A stretch of 64,000 nt of DNA from Thiopseudomonas sp964394445 (lineage in GTDB: Bacteria > Pseudomonadota > Gammaproteobacteria > Pseudomonadales > Pseudomonadaceae): contig CAYMXO010000004.1 in assembly GCA_964394445.1 (NCBI GenBank), positions 29,455 through 93,454 of the forward strand, read 5' to 3'. The position numbers were made by a program, and so were the translations under genes. Below are positions 17,857 to 25,772 of this stretch, piece after piece (the stretch's first letter is position 1; each line of letters starts with the position of its first letter). The notes under the pieces are model-generated. The model did no database searches. It was not told where the DNA came from and worked only from the letters and a program-made list of their open reading frames with translations.

Positions 17857-17910
17857 GGGGCAAGCCCCTTCGTACAAAAGCGCGGCCCGGCCCGGCACGG
17901 TGCAGCACAG
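17857..17910 (+). repeat. REP-like element upstream of waaF
   Basis: GGGGCAAGCCCC (17857-17868) followed by TTCGTACA matches the REP-like motif at 8087-8104 apart from a few bases. Both are followed downstream by a CACGGTGCA motif. No gene is visible between waaF (17652) and the tandem repeat. Confidence 0.5.
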
Positions 17911-17971
17911 CACGGTACAGTCCTGCCACAAATACATTCGCCTTACAGAAAGCAACATCTGGCCACGGCGG

Positions 17972-18365
17972 CAGCATCCCGCCGCAGGCGGGACCAGAGC
18001 CCTCCACCCGCACAAGGCAGATTCCGGGCCGGGCAGGGCCGGAGTCAGGCCTCAGCGGTTCGTGGCAGCTCGCTGACACGGACAAGCGCAGACTGACGCA
18101 GCGCCTGCCCGGTCCGGCAGCCACAGTGCAAAACAGCCCCACCCATCCACAACGACAGCATCCCGCCGCAGGCGGGACCAGAGCCCTCCACCCGCACAAG
18201 GCAGATTCCGNNNNNNNNNNNNNNNNNNNNNNNNNNNNNNNNNNNNNNNNNNNNNNNNNNNNNNNNNNNNNNNNNNNNNNNNNNNNNNNNNNNNNNNNNN
18301 NNNNNNNNNNGGACAAGCGCAGACTGACGCAGCGCCTGCCCGGTCCGGCAGCCACAGTGCAAAAC
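17972..18365 (+). repeat. Tandem repeat, 184-bp period, broken by an assembly gap
   Basis: A unit starting CAGCATCCCGCCGCAGGCGG at 17972 starts again at 18156, a period of 184 bases. The second copy runs into the N-run at 18210. Sequence matching the back half of the unit (GGACAAGCGCAGACTGACGC) resumes at 18311, with its first-copy counterpart at 18080. A CCCGCC-gca-GGCGGG hairpin lies in each unit. There is no coding signal; readings through the Ns are artefacts. A diverged third copy of the unit's start occurs at 25582-25648. Confidence 0.85.
18211..18310. other. Assembly gap (100 N)
   Basis: Exactly 100 undetermined bases, a common placeholder for a gap of unknown length. The flanks belong to the 184-bp repeat. 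If only two units exist, 53 bases are missing here; each extra unit would add 184. Confidence 0.9.
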
Positions 18366-18396
18366 CACCCCATCAAGCCAGCCAGAAAAGTACAAA

Positions 18397-21300
18397 TCAC
18401 TCCCGCCGAACCCTGAACCAGGCCGCATACAAAGCAGGCAAAAACAACAGGGTCAACGCAGTAGCCACCACCAGCCCACCCATGATGGCCACAGCCATGG
18501 GGCCAAAAAACACACTGCGCGACAACGGAATCATCGCCAGCACCGCCGCCATTGCTGTCAGCACGATAGGCCGGAAACGGCGTACCGTAGCATCAATAAC
18601 CGCCTGCCAGGGCGTGTGCCCGGCACTGATGTCGGTCTCGATCTGATCCACCAGAATCACCGAGTTACGCATGATCATGCCGGACAGGGCGATGGTACCC
18701 AGCATGGCAATGAAGCCGAACGGCTTGTTGAACAGGAGCAAAAACAGCGTCACGCCAATCATGCCCAGCGGCGCAGTCAGCAGCACCATGAACATGCGCG
18801 AAAAACTGCGCAGCTGAATCATCAACAGAGCCATGACTGTCAGTATGAACAGCGGCATGCCGGCGGCAACCGACCTGCTGCCGCGCTCGGAATCTTCCAC
18901 AGTACCGCCCACTTCCAGCAGATAGCCGGAAGGCAGTCCAGCCCTGATGCCGTCCAGTTGCGGCAGAATCTGTGCGGTCAGGTCCACCGCCTGCTGCCGG
19001 CCGTAAACATCCGCCCGCACCGTAATGGTCGGCAGACGGTTGCGATGCCAGATGATGCCCTCTTCAAAACCGTACTCAAGCTCCACCACCTGCGACAAGG
19101 GTACGCGGGTACCCAGCGCGGTCGGAATCGACAGCTGCGCCAGGTTATCCGGCTGTCCGCGATCCTCTTCCGTACCACGCAGCAGAATCTCGATCAGCTC
19201 GTTGTCTTCACGGTAGTGACTGACCGGCGTGCCCGACAGCGCCCCCTGCAGAAAGCGCGCAACCTCGGCGCTGCTCACACCCAGTGCGCGGGCGCGATCC
19301 TGGTCAATGTTCAGCCGCACCACCTTGCTCGGCTCCTCCCAGTCCAGATGCACATTGCTCAGATAAGGATTCTGCCGCATCACCGCGGCCACTTCGCGGG
19401 CATGCTTGCGCACCACATCAATGTGCTCGCCGGATACGCGAAACTGCACCGGATAACCCACCGGCGGGCCGTTTTCCAGCCGGATCACCCGCCCGCGCAA
19501 ACTGGAATATTCATTGTGCAACAGCTCGATCAGCCAGCTACGCAAACGCTCCCGATGCTCCAGGTCTTCGGTCAGTAACACAAACTGGGCAAAACTGGTG
19601 GCCGGCAACTGCTGGTCCAGTGGCAGATAAAACCGCGGCGAACCGGTACCCACATAAGCCACATAGTTGACCAGACCATCCTGCCTGGCCAGCTCGGCCT
19701 CCAGCCGCTCGACCTGCGCCTGGGTGGCCTTGAGCGAGCTGCCTTCGGCCAGTTTCAGGTCGATCAGCAGCTCGGGACGGTTGGAGTCGGGAAAAAACTG
19801 TTTCGGCACCAGACTGAAGCCGGCCAGCGCCACCATAAAGGTCACCAGGGTCAGACCGATCACCCACCAGCGGTGGCCGACGCACCAGGTAACCAGCGCA
19901 CGCACGCGCCGGTAAAACGGTGTCGAATAGGGGTCATGTTCGCCCTTGGTGCTGCCGTGCTTTTCCGCCTTGATGCGGCCCAGATCCGGCAGCAGCTTGT
20001 CGCCCAGATAGGGCACAAACAGTACGGCGGCAAACCAGGACACGATCAGCGACAGCGCCACCACCTCGAAAATCGACCTTGCATACTCGCCCACGCTGGA
20101 CTGGGCGGTGGCAATCGGCAGAAAACCGGCCGCCGTAATCAGGGTGCCGGTCAGCATCGGGAAGGCGGTGCTGGTCCAGGCAAAGCTGGCTGCCCGCAGA
20201 CGGTTCCAACCCTGCTCCATCTTGATCGCCATCATCTCCACGGCAATGATGGCGTCATCCACCATCAGCGCCAGCGCCAGCACCAGTGCGCCAAGGGAAA
20301 TCCGGTGCAGGCCGATACCGAAGTAGTGCATCAGGGTAAAGGTCAGCGCCAGCACCAGTGGAATGGAGAACGCCACCACCAGCCCGGTGCGCAGGCCCAG
20401 CGAGAAAAAGCTCACCAGCAGAACGATCACCAGCGCCTCGATCAGCACCTGGACAAATTCGCCCACACCGCGCTTGACCGCCCCCGGCTGGTCCGACACC
20501 TTGTGCAGCGCCATGCCCAGCGGCAACTCGTTTTGCAGACGGGCAAAGGTTTCTTCCAGCGCCCGGCCCAGCACCAGAATGTCGCCGCCGGCCTTCATGG
20601 ATACCGCAATACCCAGTGCATTTTCGCCCATGAAACGCATGCGCGGTGCGGCTGGATCATTAAACCCGCGATAGACTTCGGCCACGTCACCCAGGCGCAG
20701 GGTGCGTTCGCCAATACGGATGGGGAACTCGCGGATCTCGCGCACCGACTCGAAACGCCCGCTGATGCGCAGCTGGATCCGGTCGGTCGCGGTTTCGTAA
20801 AAACCGGTACCGGTAACGGTATTTTGCGCATCCAGTGCCTGCTGCACCTGTGCCAGCGATACGCCCAGACTGGCCAGCCGCGCATTGCTGATCTCGATCC
20901 AGATTTTTTCGTCCTGCAGACCGATCAGCTCGACCTTGCCGACATCCGCAACCCGTTGCAGCTCCAGCTCCAGTCGCTCGGCATAGTCCTTGAGCACCGC
21001 ATAGTCGTAGCCTTCACCCGTCAGTGCGTAAATGTTGCCGAAGGTGATGCCGAACTCGTCATTGAAAAACGGCCCCTGCGCCTCGCGCGGCAGCGTATGG
21101 CGGATATCACCAATTTTCTTGCGAATCTGGTACCAGAGCTCCGGGATGTCTTTGGAGCGCATGCTGTCCCGGGCCGCAAAAATGACCTGCGACTGGCCCG
21201 GGCGGGAAAACGAGGTAATTTTTTCGTACTCGCCGGTTTCCATCAGCTTCTTTTCGATCCGCTCGGTAATCTGCCGCGACACCTCCTGCGCGGTCGCTCC

Positions 21301-21462
21301 CGGCCAGCGGGTATCAATCACCATCGCCTTGAAGGTAAAAGGCGGATCTTCACTCTGCCCCAGCTTGCCGTAGGACATGATGCCGCCCAGCATCACCACC
21401 AGCATGATAAACAGCACCAGTGGACGGTTGTTCAATGCCCAGGCCGACAGGTTGAATTTCAT
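18397..21462 (-). CDS. RND efflux permease, TriC-like
   Basis: A 1021-residue proton-driven inner-membrane pump of the RND superfamily with the usual 12 membrane helices and two large periplasmic loops. It has the start MKFNLSAWALNNRPLVLF, FFNDEFGITFGNIYALTG, ALMVDDAIIAVEMMAIKMEQ with the proton-relay acidic residues in TM4, and the C-terminal ALSGMIMRNSVILVDQIE. From memory these segments closely match TriC of P. aeruginosa, a triclosan pump. The start overlaps the adaptor gene stop by 4 bases (ATGA). No outer-membrane channel gene is present, so a shared TolC/OprM-type protein is presumably used. The substrate is unknown. Confidence 0.92.
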   Translation of the reverse strand: MKFNLSAWALNNRPLVLFIMLVVMLGGIMSYGKLGQSEDPPFTFKAMVIDTRWPGATAQEVSRQITERIEKKLMETGEYEKITSFSRPGQSQVIFAARDSMRSKDIPELWYQIRKKIGDIRHTLPREAQGPFFNDEFGITFGNIYALTGEGYDYAVLKDYAERLELELQRVADVGKVELIGLQDEKIWIEISNARLASLGVSLAQVQQALDAQNTVTGTGFYETATDRIQLRISGRFESVREIREFPIRIGERTLRLGDVAEVYRGFNDPAAPRMRFMGENALGIAVSMKAGGDILVLGRALEETFARLQNELPLGMALHKVSDQPGAVKRGVGEFVQVLIEALVIVLLVSFFSLGLRTGLVVAFSIPLVLALTFTLMHYFGIGLHRISLGALVLALALMVDDAIIAVEMMAIKMEQGWNRLRAASFAWTSTAFPMLTGTLITAAGFLPIATAQSSVGEYARSIFEVVALSLIVSWFAAVLFVPYLGDKLLPDLGRIKAEKHGSTKGEHDPYSTPFYRRVRALVTWCVGHRWWVIGLTLVTFMVALAGFSLVPKQFFPDSNRPELLIDLKLAEGSSLKATQAQVERLEAELARQDGLVNYVAYVGTGSPRFYLPLDQQLPATSFAQFVLLTEDLEHRERLRSWLIELLHNEYSSLRGRVIRLENGPPVGYPVQFRVSGEHIDVVRKHAREVAAVMRQNPYLSNVHLDWEEPSKVVRLNIDQDRARALGVSSAEVARFLQGALSGTPVSHYREDNELIEILLRGTEEDRGQPDNLAQLSIPTALGTRVPLSQVVELEYGFEEGIIWHRNRLPTITVRADVYGRQQAVDLTAQILPQLDGIRAGLPSGYLLEVGGTVEDSERGSRSVAAGMPLFILTVMALLMIQLRSFSRMFMVLLTAPLGMIGVTLFLLLFNKPFGFIAMLGTIALSGMIMRNSVILVDQIETDISAGHTPWQAVIDATVRRFRPIVLTAMAAVLAMIPLSRSVFFGPMAVAIMGGLVVATALTLLFLPALYAAWFRVRRE

Positions 21463-22556
21463 GGCCTGGTCTCACCGGTTAGCGGACGGTTGTGCACATC
21501 CAGCGCACGGACCTGCTGTCCTTCCAGCAGCAGGTGCACGCCGGCCATCACCAGCCAGTCGTCGGCCTGCACACCCTGCCCGACCAGTACATGTTGTCCG
21601 TCATAGCCGCGCACCTGCACCGGCCGCCGTTCAACCTGCCCCGACTCCGGCCGGAAACGCCAGACAAACGCCTGCTGTCCTTCGCCATCCACCGCTGACA
21701 AGGGCAAAAACCACTCATTGCTGTCCGCGCCACTGACATGAACCCGGGCGCTTTGTCCCAGCTCCGCCACGGCATCACCCAGGCTGACGCGGGCGCTGTA
21801 GGTGCGCGAGCGCGGATCGGCCGCCCGGGCCAGTTCACGGATGCGGCCATCCAGCCGCTGGTGTGGCTGATTCAGCAAACTGACCTGCACCTGCTGGCCC
21901 AGTGCAAAGGCTGCATAGGCCTGCTCGGGAATACTGAACTCCACCTCGCGCGGGCCGTCCGCTGCCAGCACAAACACCGGCCGCCCTGCGGCGACCACCT
22001 GCCCGGACTCAACCAGGGTCTGCGCAATGATGCCGTCCCGCGGGGCCAGCAGCTTGCTGTATTGCAGTTGATTGCGCGCATTGGCCAGTGCTGCGTCGGC
22101 CTGTTCCAGCCGTGCACGGGCGCTTTTTTCCCGGGTTTGCAGGCTGTCCAGCTGCGACTGGCTGAGCAGGCTGCGCTCATACAGTTTCCGGTAACGCTGC
22201 AGCTCGTCCCGGGCCAGTGCCAGTCCGGCACGGGCATCCAGCTGTTGCGCCTGCATCGCCTGCACCTGTAACTGCAGGTCGGCCGGGTCCAGCTCGGCCA
22301 GCAGCTCGCCGGTTTTTACCTGCTGGCCGGTTTCGGCGTGACGCCGGATGATTTTGCCGCCAACACGAAACGCCAGCTCCGGCTGAAAGCGTGCACGGAC
22401 CTCACCCGGATACATGCCGGCACCTTTATGGGCCGGCTCCGGCTGGGCCACCAGCACCGGCCGCGGCGGCAGTGGCTGTTCTTCCGGCTGCTCACAACCG
22501 GCCAGCAGCAAAGCGCAAAAAAGCCCCGTCAGGACGGAAAAGAGTTTGTTGTTCAT
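21459..22556 (-). CDS. RND efflux periplasmic adaptor (membrane-fusion lipoprotein)
   Basis: A 365-residue adaptor linking the RND pump to an outer-membrane channel. It has a lipoprotein signal with lipobox LAGC (Cys21), then the HlyD-type order: beta-barrel/lipoyl start (RVGGKIIRRHAETGQQVKTG), a coiled-coil hairpin (about residues 90-165), the second lipoyl half (LAPRDGIIAQTLVESGQVV) and a beta-barrel domain. It precedes and overlaps the pump gene, so the two are one operon. P. aeruginosa triABC has two adaptors; here there is only one. Confidence 0.92.
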   Translation of the reverse strand: MNNKLFSVLTGLFCALLLAGCEQPEEQPLPPRPVLVAQPEPAHKGAGMYPGEVRARFQPELAFRVGGKIIRRHAETGQQVKTGELLAELDPADLQLQVQAMQAQQLDARAGLALARDELQRYRKLYERSLLSQSQLDSLQTREKSARARLEQADAALANARNQLQYSKLLAPRDGIIAQTLVESGQVVAAGRPVFVLAADGPREVEFSIPEQAYAAFALGQQVQVSLLNQPHQRLDGRIRELARAADPRSRTYSARVSLGDAVAELGQSARVHVSGADSNEWFLPLSAVDGEGQQAFVWRFRPESGQVERRPVQVRGYDGQHVLVGQGVQADDWLVMAGVHLLLEGQQVRALDVHNRPLTGETRP

Positions 22557-22993
22557 GCAAGAAAGCCTGCAGTTTCATCATGCGTTTAAAGAGACACTGA
22601 ACATGTTGGCAAGGCTGCCGGAAGGTCTGGTAGCAAACAGCGAAAAAGCACAGCTGACTGTCAGCCAGTGTGCGCCCAGCCTGGTTTTTAACCAGATCCC
22701 GATAACGCAGCCAAGTATTCAGCGTTTTTTTAATATTTTTATTGAGTACGGCAGGATACCCCAGCGCTTCCCTGACCGGTACCCTTTTTGCCCGCGGCGG
22801 CATGACGCGACCGGCAGCAGCCGCATGCCCTGCCCATGGCCCCGGAGCAGCGCGGGCACCAGTTAAACAGCTGCACAGCACAGGCACTGGACGCACCCAC
22901 ACCGGTATCACGCCTTCCACGCAGCCATCTGCATGACTTCAATCACCAGTGGCTGGTATCCTTACGCCCTGTTTTTTGCCCCGGTTGCAGACC
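22557..22993. other. Divergent spacer between the efflux operon and the purine permease
   Basis: A 437-base spacer with no convincing gene. It holds a perfect CTGGTT-TTT-AACCAG palindrome (22681-22695), a GCTGA-ctg-TCAGC palindrome (22653-22665) and an AT-rich patch near 22725-22745. It must carry promoters for both directions. The palindromes could be repressor sites, but no regulator gene adjoins. Confidence 0.4.
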
Positions 22994-24286
22994 ATGCTTG
23001 AACGCATCTTTCAGCTCAAAGCCCACAACACAACGGTACGCACGGAAATCCTGGCCGGCATTACCACTTTCCTGACCATGGCCTACATCCTGTTCGTCAA
23101 CCCGCCGATGCTGGCGGAGACCGGCATGGATCTGGGTGCGGTGTTCGTTGCCACCTGTCTGGCCGGTGTCATCGGCTCGCTGATCATGGGTCTGCTGGCC
23201 AATTATCCGATCGCACTGGCTCCGGGCATGGGCCTGAACGCCTTCTTCACCTACACTGTGGTGCTGACCATGGGTTACAGCTGGCAGGTCGCACTGGGCG
23301 CGGTATTCCTCTCCGGCCTGATCTTCTTTGCCATGTCGCTGTTCAAGGTACGCGAGTGGATCATCAACAGCATTCCGTTGCCGCTGCGCTCGGCCATCAG
23401 TGCCGGCATCGGCCTGTTTCTGGCGCTGATCGCACTGAAAAATGCCGGCATTGTAGTGGCCAATCCCGCCACGCTGGTGGGCCTGGGCGACCTGACCCAG
23501 CCCGGCCCCATTCTGGCCGTGGCGGGTTTCGTGGTGATTGTGGCACTGGCCTACCGGCAGGTCACCGGCGCCGTCATGGTTGGCATCCTGCTGATTACCG
23601 GCATCTCCATAGTACTGGGGCTGTCTTCGCTGGACGGCATTGTCAGCCTGCCGCCCAGTCTGATGCCAACGCTGATGCAGCTGGACATTGCCGGCGCACT
23701 GGATGTGGGACTGGTCAGCGTGATTTTTGCCTTTCTCTTCGTTGACCTGTTTGACACGTCCGGCACCCTGATCGGCGTGGCCCAGCGTGCCGGGCTGATG
23801 GATGAAAAGGGCCAGATGCCCAAGCTCGGCAAGGCGCTGCTGGCCGACAGCACCGCCACCATGGCCGGCGCCTGCATGGGCACCTCGACCACCACCAGCT
23901 TTGTCGAGTCGGCCGCCGGTGTAGCTGCGGGTGGCCGTACCGGGCTGACGGCCTGCGTGGTTGCCCTGCTGTTTTTGCTCAGCCTGTTTTTCGCCCCGCT
24001 GGCGGCCGCCATCCCGGCCTACGCCACTGCGCCGGCATTGTTTTTTGTCGCCGTGCTGATGACCGAGGGACTGGCCCGCATCGACTGGCAGGACCTGACC
24101 GTATCCGCCCCCGTCGTGGTGGCGGCGCTGACCATGCCGCTGACCTTCTCCATTGCCAACGGTATTGCTTTCGGCTTCATCAGCTGGACGGCCATCAAGC
24201 TGCTCAGCGGTCGCTTCCGCGACATCAACAGCGCCCTGTGGATCCTGTCCATCCTGTTTGTCATCAAGCTGGGCTTTTTCCCCTGA
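22994..24286 (+). CDS. NCS2-family purine permease (AzgA/GhxP/AdeP type)
   Basis: A 430-residue inner-membrane transporter with about 12-14 helices, importing purine bases (adenine, guanine or hypoxanthine) with protons. The start at 22994 gives MLERIFQLKAHNTTVRTEI, the usual start of this group; the frame extends 15 codons further upstream without support. The AzgA signatures are NYPIALAPGMGLNAFF, DLFDTSGTLIGVAQRAG and TSTTTSFVESAAGVAAGGRT. The exact base cannot be read from sequence. trmA follows after 21 bases. Confidence 0.93.
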   Translation: MLERIFQLKAHNTTVRTEILAGITTFLTMAYILFVNPPMLAETGMDLGAVFVATCLAGVIGSLIMGLLANYPIALAPGMGLNAFFTYTVVLTMGYSWQVALGAVFLSGLIFFAMSLFKVREWIINSIPLPLRSAISAGIGLFLALIALKNAGIVVANPATLVGLGDLTQPGPILAVAGFVVIVALAYRQVTGAVMVGILLITGISIVLGLSSLDGIVSLPPSLMPTLMQLDIAGALDVGLVSVIFAFLFVDLFDTSGTLIGVAQRAGLMDEKGQMPKLGKALLADSTATMAGACMGTSTTTSFVESAAGVAAGGRTGLTACVVALLFLLSLFFAPLAAAIPAYATAPALFFVAVLMTEGLARIDWQDLTVSAPVVVAALTMPLTFSIANGIAFGFISWTAIKLLSGRFRDINSALWILSILFVIKLGFFP

Positions 24287-24307
24287 TTTTGCGGAGCTTG
24301 CTACGTC

Positions 24308-25399
24308 ATGTATTCGACCACCGACTTTTCCGCCCCGGCCTACGCCGGGCAGCTGCAGGCCAAACAGCAGCATCTGCAGCAGCTGCTGGCACCCTTTGCG
24401 GCACCGGAAACACAACTGTTTGCCTCCGCACCGGAGCATTTTCGCCTGCGCGCCGAGTTCCGCATCTGGTTTCAGGACGGCACCGGCCACTATGCCATGT
24501 TCAACCCGGGCGACAAGCGCACACCCATCCTGCTGGAGCAGCTACCCATTGCCAGCCGGCGCATCAACCAGTTAATGCCGCAGCTGCAGGCCGCCTGGCA
24601 GGCCGACCACGAGCTGTCACACAAGCTGTTTCAGGCCGAATTTCTCACCACCCTGTCCGGTGAGGCACTGGTTACCCTCTGCTATCACCGGCCGCTGGAT
24701 GCCGCATGGGAAGCCGCTGCCCGCCCTGTCGCCGATGCGCTCGGCATCCAGCTGATTGGCCGCTCCCGCGGCAAACGTCTGGTGCTGGAAAAAGATTACG
24801 TCACCGAGCGCCTGAGCGTGGCCGACCGTGAATACAGCTACCGCCAGCCCGAAGGCGCCTTCACCCAGCCCAACGGCGGGGTCAACCAGCAGATGCTGGG
24901 CTGGGCTTATGCAGCACTGGGCCCGCGCGAAGACGATCTGCTGGAGCTGTACTGCGGCAACGGCAACTTCACCCTGCCGCTGTCGACCCGGGTGCGCAAG
25001 GTGCTGGCCACCGAAATCAGCAAGACCTCGGTCAATGCGGCGCTGGCCAACCTGGACGAAAACGGCATCGAAAATACCGAACTGGTACGCCTGTCCGCCG
25101 AAGAACTGACCCAGGCGCTGAATGGCGTACGCGAATTCCGCCGCCTGGCCCACATCCGGCTGGGCGACTACCGCTTCGGCACCGTATTCGTCGACCCGCC
25201 CCGTGCCGGCATGGATCCGGACACCTGCGAGCTGGTGCGCCGGTTCGACCGGATCCTGTACATTTCCTGCAACCCGCAGACGCTGGCCGACAATATTCGC
25301 CAGCTCAATGACACCCACCACATGACCCGCTGTGCATTGTTCGACCAGTTTCCCTGGACCGAACACATAGAGGCCGGGGTTTTGCTGGAGCGGCGATAG
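24308..25399 (+). CDS. trmA: tRNA (uracil-5-)-methyltransferase
   Basis: A 363-residue SAM-dependent enzyme making ribothymidine-54 in the T-loop of tRNA. It has LELYCGNGNFTLPLS (SAM site), FVDPPRAGMDPDTC, and ILYISCNPQTL with nucleophile Cys321; length and spacing equal those of E. coli TrmA. It lacks the iron-sulfur cysteines and TRAM domain of RlmD, which favours TrmA. It closely follows the purine permease and may share its transcript. Confidence 0.97.
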   Translation: MYSTTDFSAPAYAGQLQAKQQHLQQLLAPFAAPETQLFASAPEHFRLRAEFRIWFQDGTGHYAMFNPGDKRTPILLEQLPIASRRINQLMPQLQAAWQADHELSHKLFQAEFLTTLSGEALVTLCYHRPLDAAWEAAARPVADALGIQLIGRSRGKRLVLEKDYVTERLSVADREYSYRQPEGAFTQPNGGVNQQMLGWAYAALGPREDDLLELYCGNGNFTLPLSTRVRKVLATEISKTSVNAALANLDENGIENTELVRLSAEELTQALNGVREFRRLAHIRLGDYRFGTVFVDPPRAGMDPDTCELVRRFDRILYISCNPQTLADNIRQLNDTHHMTRCALFDQFPWTEHIEAGVLLERR

Positions 25400-25772
25400 C
25401 GAATTTGTTCGCGGCAGGCCCGGCCACAGCCAGGGTGTTCAGACTAAACGCCGGTCGCGGCTAAAGCCGCTCCTGCAAAATCGTCCCCGGCCCTGATACA
25501 CAGATGCTGCATGCTCCCCGCCAGAGCCAATTTGCTTGTGGCAGACTTGACGTTATGACACCCGGGCCGGGCAAGACACAGCGACAGCACTCCGCTATCC
25601 AAGCGGGGCCAGACCTTCCAACCGTACAAGGTAAACCTGGATCCGGGCTCCGCAGGACAAAACCCACGCTCCACAGCGTAAAACCATTTCATCCTAAAGT
25701 CAGCAGTCCAGGCCAGGCAAGTCGGGTACATTGATGAAAGGAACCGCCTGCCCGTGAACCGATGAGGTCTGG
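25400..25772. repeat. Spacer with REP-like palindrome and dispersed-repeat copy
   Basis: I see no gene in this 373-base spacer. GCGGCTAAAGCCGC (25457-25470) followed by TCCTGCAAAA is a Pseudomonas-style REP unit. A GCGAA-tttg-TTCGC hairpin (25399-25412) follows trmA and could act in termination. The segment 25582-25648 (CGACAGCACTCCGC...ACAAGGTAAAC) is a diverged copy of the first part of the 184-bp repeat at 17972, with a conserved CCGCT/AGCGG hairpin in place of CCCGCC/GGCGGG. Confidence 0.55.

Noticed and set aside
17972..18365. CRISPR array
   Set aside because: Repeat units are 184 bp, directly adjacent, without short repeats and unique spacers, and no cas genes are near.
17478..18416. 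Open frames running through the N-run
   Set aside because: They exist only because undetermined bases cannot make stops; the sequence is tandem repeat.
19873..21606. A 577-codon open frame opposite the RND pump
   Set aside because: Shadow of the pump gene; product rich in His, Gln and Arg with no domain.
22492..22920. A TetR-like regulator gene upstream of the efflux adaptor
   Set aside because: The minus-strand frame overlaps the adaptor gene and shows no helix-turn-helix or family motif.
22943..24490. A 515-codon frame opposite the purine permease
   Set aside because: Antisense shadow, Gly/Gln/His-rich, no recognisable motif.
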